NCBI GenBank assembly: GCA_005790565.1
Contig: SXUJ01000174.1
Span: 1 to 37,076 of the forward strand
Direction: 5' to 3'
DNA: 37,076 nt
Source: Planctomycetia bacterium
Lineage (GTDB): Bacteria > Planctomycetota > Phycisphaerae > Phycisphaerales > SM1A02
Every line of letters starts with the position of its first letter. Within the stretch, counting starts at the first letter, position 1. This document shows positions 33,373-37,076 of the stretch, piece after piece. The position numbers and the translations under genes were made by a program. A model generated the notes under the pieces. That model was given only the letters and a program-made list of their open reading frames with translations. It was not told the origin of the DNA and searched no databases.

Positions 33373-33389
33373 TGAGGCACTCTTCATTC

Positions 33390-33590
33390 ATGGTTCGTGC
33401 AGAAGACCTCGTTGGTAGTGAATGGGCCGAGTGGTATCGACTGACCCCAAGGCAGCGCTGGCTGGAGAGCGAAAAACTGTGGATGACCTATCTGGCGCTC
33501 GGAGGCTCGCTTGATCCCGAGCCCGATACGCAAAGTCCTTTCTTCGATGCAAGAGCACCGCGTACGCGCGCTCGCGGACTTGCAAGCTGA
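33390..33590 (+). CDS. small partner protein of a nucleotidyltransferase
   Basis: From ATG 33390 the protein has 66 residues. Its core (WYRLTPRQRW, ESEKLWMTYLALGGSLDPEPD, QSPFFD) is a pattern I associate with short proteins encoded directly upstream of AbiEii-like nucleotidyltransferases, and such a gene follows here. Family members usually stop soon after SPFFD; this one runs about 14 residues further and so overlaps the nucleotidyltransferase frame by about 80 bp. A GTG at 33372, at the end of the G11 run, would add six residues and would place the start codon in the unstable tract. The function is unknown; a toxin-antitoxin component is possible. Confidence 0.7.
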   Translation: MVRAEDLVGSEWAEWYRLTPRQRWLESEKLWMTYLALGGSLDPEPDTQSPFFDARAPRTRARGLAS

Positions 33591-34191
33591 AACGATCGCG
33601 GTTCCATCGTGCGCATTGAAGTTTCTGCGCCGAGGGCACGCGGTTCACTTTCGCTGTCAACACCCAGAGGCGCGACGCATGCCCGTCGACATCATGTCCA
33701 AGATGCGTGGCGTGGATGGGTTTTCTGCTTTGTGGAAGCGCCGGACATCCATCGCATTTCCAAATGGGACTCGCTGCCACGCGCTGTCACTACCCGATCT
33801 GGTGCAAGCAAAGAAGACTCAGCGCGACAAGGACTGGCCAATGATTCGCAGACTTCTGAAAGTCCACTACTTCGAGAACAGCAAGCGTCCAACGCGGGCT
33901 CATGTTGAATTCTGGTTGCGCGAGTTGCGCACTCCACAATTGCTTGTTGAGGTGGCGAGTGAGCATCCCAGGGTGTGCGGACGGTTGCTGTCGAAGCGGC
34001 CGCTCCTGAACTTCGCGAGGACGGGGTCGCTTACAGAACTGCAGCGCGCGCTCCAGACAGAAGAAGCGACTGAGCGTGAGATTGACCAACGCTATTGGTT
34101 GCCGCTGCGCCAAGAGTTGGAGCGACTTCGCAGCGCGCATCGGGCAGTGCGGCATGGCGGGACGCTTGATCACGGTAAGCGCGACAGTTAG
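33511..34191 (+). pseudogene. AbiEii-like nucleotidyltransferase lacking its catalytic segment
   Basis: The frame (226 residues from TTG 33511) starts IPSPIRKVLSSMQEHRVR and then jumps to ALADLQAETIAVP and HAVHFRCQHPEA. Later blocks are VDIMSKMRGVDGF, LSLPDLVQAKKTQRDKDWPM and FWLRELRTPQLL. In relatives known to me, about 35 residues lie between EHRVR and the LQAE block and hold the GG...S and DxD motifs that bind metal and nucleotide. Their clean absence leaves the frame open but the enzyme without an active site. The product may still be made and might bind its partner. The last about 60 residues are less conserved. The gene overlaps the small partner gene upstream. Confidence 0.7.
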
Positions 34192-34252
34192 ACTCTGCTC
34201 GTCGTATCTGTTGGTGAGTACGGGGCACGCATTTCTTTTCGGGAGCACAATC

Positions 34253-35488
34253 ATGTCGGAGAACAAGTTGTCGGCAACGATGGCAATCGTGTTGGTCGCG
34301 GCGCTCGCGCCTGCAAGTGGGTTGTTCGCGGCATCGCCGGCTGCCGGATCCGACGGTCCACCAAGTCCGACGGTCGCACTCGCGATCGGCTCGCCACCGC
34401 CGCGGTTCAATGTTTCAGCGATGCGAATTGAGAGTCGCGGGTGGAACATCAAACCCTGTTACGAGATCACTGAGGGTGGTCCCCATGTGATTGGCATGCT
34501 CGCGACTGCAGTTCCCGGCACAGTCAGAGGCGAAAACCTCTCGGCAATCTACTTCCTCCGTCCGGCCGAGGATTGCGATGAATGGTTGGCGATCGCATGG
34601 AACTCCGCAGAGCCTTGGACGGCGGTGCACGCGCTGAAGGCGAGGTTTGGGATCTCCGACCTTCAGGATCAATTGTGGGAAGTGCCATCAGCGCTGAATG
34701 GTTCCGTCCAAGCCGAGAAGCCGTATCACCAAGGCTTCGTGGCCAACGATCCGATTGGCACATTTGTCAATTCGTTCGACGAAGGCTCTCGCGAAGTGGT
34801 CATCCACTCGCTCAAGGAGAGCGGATATCCCGTCGCCGATCTCGCTTTCGAGCGCGCCGACTCAGCAATCAATCGAGGATGGCTTCTGAACGCGGCGCAG
34901 TTCTTTGACGGCACGATTGGACGAGAACTCAGAGGCGCCGCGCTGCAGACTGCGGTTGCGACTCAGTACCGGCCGCCAAATCTAGGTCTGGGATACGACC
35001 CCACATGCGTGTTGGTGGCCGTGTGCGCTGACCTGCTTGTCAATTGGTGCATGAGCTGCAACCACGAAGTCATCTATGGTGAGTGGCAACCCGAAGGGGA
35101 CGCGTGTGAGTGCAGGACCGATGGTCCCTGGTCAGCCGTGTGCGGACAGTTCACGGCTGACGCGAGTGGAACAGTTCAGACTTTTATCCCATTTCCTCCG
35201 CCGCTCGGCACGCTCATTGAGTTCCATGTTGGTGTGGGAGTCACGATTGGATTGTGCGTGTGTGTCTGGCAGCGGACTTGTATGGCGGCGTCCGTGCGAC
35301 CGGTCACCACGACCCATCACGATTGCACGCGATCGCTCACCTTGGAACACGGTCCACGCATGGCATTCGCAACCTACGGCTGGGTCACCGCATTTCCAGC
35401 CGAGCAGTGCCAGCACGCTGGACGACCCCCGCACATTCCCCCCGCGAGTCAGGAGTGTGGCTTGCGGACTCCAACCCCAGGATCGTGA
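34253..35488 (+). CDS. secreted protein of unknown function, Cys-rich C-terminal region
   Basis: ATG 34253 has GGGAG with a 7-nt spacing and opens a 411-aa protein. The N-terminus is a signal peptide (TMAIVLVAALAPASGLFAA). The middle (about 60-250) looks globular, with YFLRPAEDCDEW and WNSAEPWTAVHALKARFG. From about residue 250 the sequence becomes rich in cysteine (VLVAVCADLLVNWCMSCNHE, CECRTDGPWSAVCGQF, IGLCVCVWQRTC), which suggests disulfide bonds outside the cytoplasm. I recognise no family. The frame continues upstream of the signal peptide only through the nucleotidyltransferase gene and is not used. Between the two repeat copies, it is the only gene that looks intact and has a strong start. 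Confidence 0.75.
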   Translation: MSENKLSATMAIVLVAALAPASGLFAASPAAGSDGPPSPTVALAIGSPPPRFNVSAMRIESRGWNIKPCYEITEGGPHVIGMLATAVPGTVRGENLSAIYFLRPAEDCDEWLAIAWNSAEPWTAVHALKARFGISDLQDQLWEVPSALNGSVQAEKPYHQGFVANDPIGTFVNSFDEGSREVVIHSLKESGYPVADLAFERADSAINRGWLLNAAQFFDGTIGRELRGAALQTAVATQYRPPNLGLGYDPTCVLVAVCADLLVNWCMSCNHEVIYGEWQPEGDACECRTDGPWSAVCGQFTADASGTVQTFIPFPPPLGTLIEFHVGVGVTIGLCVCVWQRTCMAASVRPVTTTHHDCTRSLTLEHGPRMAFATYGWVTAFPAEQCQHAGRPPHIPPASQECGLRTPTPGS

Positions 35489-35603
35489 AGACACATGGCG
35501 TCGTTGCATGCGCGCGCGAGGTCGCAGTGGCTCGCGCTGCCAACTCCGTGAACTCTGCTTCCGGAACGAGGCGGCGAGATTCACTCGCCGTGTTTACTTC
35601 GGT

Positions 35604-35669
35604 CGGTTACGGGCAGAACGCGCTGCTGCAGCGTGTCGATCTGCCAGTAAACGGGGGGGCGGCGGGGGG
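35604..35669. repeat. dispersed repeat copy B with G7 and G6 runs
   Basis: The 35-bp core (35604-35638) matches copy A with two mismatches in the same orientation. It is followed by a spacer similar to that of copy A and by G7 (35653-35659) and G6 (35664-35669). It lies in the 208-bp gap between the secreted-protein gene and the C25 peptidase gene, where nothing else is recognised. Confidence 0.75.
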
Positions 35670-35696
35670 ATTAGGCGGCGGCGTTACGCTCCCGTC

Positions 35697-37067
35697 GTGA
35701 TAGGCACCGCGCTCATTTGTGTCATTTCGTGCGTCACCTCGCCCGCCGACTGCCTGCTCGTCGTTGCTCCTGCGGCGTGGCGCGATGCGCTTGCCCCATT
35801 TGTCGCCGAGCGCGCGCAGCAACTCGGATATCCGGTCGAGTTTCTCGCGCTCGAGAGTGCGATTGACACCGCCGCCGACTCTGCCTCGCAGACTGGCCCC
35901 GCTGCTGCGCGGTTCGACGCGTGCGAACTGCTGAAGCGCGAACTCTTCTCGCGGTGGAAAGCGAACCGCCTCAGTGCTGTGCTGCTTGTCGGTGATGCCG
36001 ACACCCTTCCTGTCCGCTTCATGACGCTCGACCGCGGCACGACGGCCGCGTTCGACACGGCCTTCTATCCGAGCGACCTCTACTACGCCGACCTGGCGCA
36101 TCCCGATGGCTCGTTCGATGACTGGAACGCATCGCGTGATGGGATCCACGCGCAATACTTCGGTGAAGTGCACGGCGAGACGAACAAGTCGGACCGCATG
36201 AACTTCGATGGGATCTCGTACGACCCAGAAGTAGCCGTTGGACGGTGGCCAGTCTCATCGGCCGATGCCGCTGCGACCGTCGCGTCGAAGACCCTCGCGC
36301 ACCAGCGCGCGATTCGTGAGCGGGCGGCGGGCGCCGCGCGCGTCGACCTCTTCTTCTGCGGCGGATGGATCGACAACAAGGATCGCGCGAACGCGCTCGT
36401 CGCGGCACTTGCGTCGGTGCCGCAGTGGAGCGCGAAGTCGCACTCGTACTTCGACGCGAAGCGTCCGCCGACCCGCGAGGCGTTCGTAGACGCGCTCAAC
36501 GCGGCACCTGCCGCGATCTTTCACACGGGTCACGGTCAGCCGTGGGGATGGGAGGGATGTTTCGACTCGGCGACGCTCGCAGCGAACGAGCCGAGTGCTC
36601 GACCACCGCTCCTGTTTTCGATCGGTTGTTCGACGAGCGAGATTTGCACGCAGCCTCCATACCAGGCGTACACCGACACAGCAGGTGTCGCGCACAAGGG
36701 AACGAACGCAGGTGAGGTCTTCATCGACTTTCCTCCAGCGCCGGCGCCGATCCAGCGCGGCGATCACAACTCAACGAGCATCGCCGAGGAGGCAGTGCGG
36801 CAGGGGACCGGAGGCGCGATCGCGACGATCGGTTGCGTGACCGGAAGCCAGCCCTGCGCGCAGACGCTGCTCGATGGAGTTGTCGCGGCAATGGCGCGAA
36901 CGCCCGATGGCGCGATTGGCGCGTGGTGGCGCGAGGCGATCACACACTATGTGCGCGAGGAGCGACTCGAAGAGCTCACACCGACTGAGAGTTGGTATCC
37001 CGCAAGCGTCTACTTTCAGGGGATGAAGTTTGTCCTGCTCGGGGATCCAACGGTGCGGCTGCAGTGA
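35697..37067 (+). CDS. secreted C25-type (gingipain-like) cysteine peptidase
   Basis: From GTG 35697 the protein has 456 residues and a short hydrophobic leader (GTALICVISCVTSPADC), so it is probably exported. The caspase-like fold of family C25 is marked by LSAVLLVGDADTLPVRF, YPSDLYYADL, VAVGRWPVSS, the catalytic His in FHTGHGQPWGW (H279) and the catalytic Cys in LLFSIGCSTSEI (C311). The C-terminal end, YFQGMKFVLLGDPTVRLQ, is the usual closing block of these domains. No sorting domain or dockerin follows. No ribosome site precedes the GTG, but the leader begins there. The long frame upstream to 35076 overlaps the preceding gene and is rejected. The neighbouring repeat lies 28 bp upstream. 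Confidence 0.88.
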   Translation: MIGTALICVISCVTSPADCLLVVAPAAWRDALAPFVAERAQQLGYPVEFLALESAIDTAADSASQTGPAAARFDACELLKRELFSRWKANRLSAVLLVGDADTLPVRFMTLDRGTTAAFDTAFYPSDLYYADLAHPDGSFDDWNASRDGIHAQYFGEVHGETNKSDRMNFDGISYDPEVAVGRWPVSSADAAATVASKTLAHQRAIRERAAGAARVDLFFCGGWIDNKDRANALVAALASVPQWSAKSHSYFDAKRPPTREAFVDALNAAPAAIFHTGHGQPWGWEGCFDSATLAANEPSARPPLLFSIGCSTSEICTQPPYQAYTDTAGVAHKGTNAGEVFIDFPPAPAPIQRGDHNSTSIAEEAVRQGTGGAIATIGCVTGSQPCAQTLLDGVVAAMARTPDGAIGAWWREAITHYVREERLEELTPTESWYPASVYFQGMKFVLLGDPTVRLQ

Positions 37068-37076
37068 GGGGTGACA

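Noticed and set aside
33297-33380. Repeat copy A as the end of a minus-strand coding sequence (peptide DTLQQRDLP)
   Set aside because: A similar peptide can be read from copy B, but both arise from the repeated DNA and no gene with a start or domain encloses them.
35076-35696. Long N-terminal extension of the C25 peptidase
   Set aside because: It overlaps the secreted-protein gene and the repeat copy, is Arg/Ser-rich without family likeness, and precedes an obvious leader.
1-37076. CRISPR arrays, tRNA or rRNA genes, insertion-sequence transposases
   Set aside because: No regularly spaced direct repeats, no cloverleaf or TPsiC-like pattern and no transposase motif were found on either strand. 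Short tRNAs could still be missed by eye.

Overview
The window reads as chromosomal DNA of a planctomycete, most likely of the Phycisphaerae. The cues are an ECF sigma factor of the planctomycete/acidobacterial type beside a Ser/Thr kinase with a beta-propeller half, a secreted DUF1573 protein, a giant secreted kelch plus beta-helix protein ending in a dockerin-like doublet (NGVDL..LL..WG), a gingipain-type C25 peptidase and a polysaccharide locus with a sulfotransferase. The assignment is an inference from protein families; no rRNA or tRNA gene is present.

Layout. (1) 1-3.45 kb: the tail of an unknown gene and a PLD-nuclease/helicase/DUF3427 protein, a probable DNA-targeting defence enzyme. 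(2) 3.46-10.4 kb: a broken wHTH gene, then the most striking unit. A sigma-70-like promoter (3931-3959) runs straight into a complete aptamer of the SAM-I/SAM-IV riboswitch superfamily (3966-4071) and a terminator-like hairpin. Behind it come four genes joined by 4-bp ATGA overlaps: a MoxR-like AAA+ ATPase, an orphan 133-aa protein, a putative metallopeptidase-VWA protein and a divergent S-adenosylmethionine synthetase. A secreted DUF1573 protein follows 22 bp later. (3) 10.4-15.1 kb: decayed accessory genes (MNT/HEPN toxin-antitoxin, a DUF262 fragment, an AAA_14/DUF4143 ATPase) around the large secreted kelch/beta-helix protein. (4) 15.2-19.06 kb: an ECF sigma factor with a stub of a kinase gene, divergent from a 968-aa Ser/Thr kinase. 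(5) 19.06-33.3 kb: a DUF262/HNH endonuclease-like gene coupled to an exopolysaccharide locus. The minus-strand arm has three glycosyltransferases, a class II glutaminase/PP-loop sugar amidotransferase fusion, an acetyltransferase, a sulfotransferase, a flippase and a polymerase. The plus-strand arm has a 5'-truncated phosphoglycosyl transferase, a NeuD/PglD-type acetyltransferase and a DegT aminotransferase. (6) 33.3-37.07 kb: two copies of a dispersed G-run repeat flank a small protein/nucleotidyltransferase pair with an internal deletion and an orphan secreted protein. A secreted C25-family peptidase follows.

How the parts fit together. The polysaccharide locus has the parts for Wzx/Wzy-type export of an amidated, acetylated and sulfated glycan, but its only initiating transferase here lacks the membrane hairpin. 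The riboswitch operon is the best candidate for an undescribed system: a SAM sensor in front of an AAA+/VWA-peptidase machine and its own SAM synthetase suggests that the machine is tied to SAM level. The many broken toxin-antitoxin and defence genes mark the surroundings as an accessory region with repeated gain and loss.
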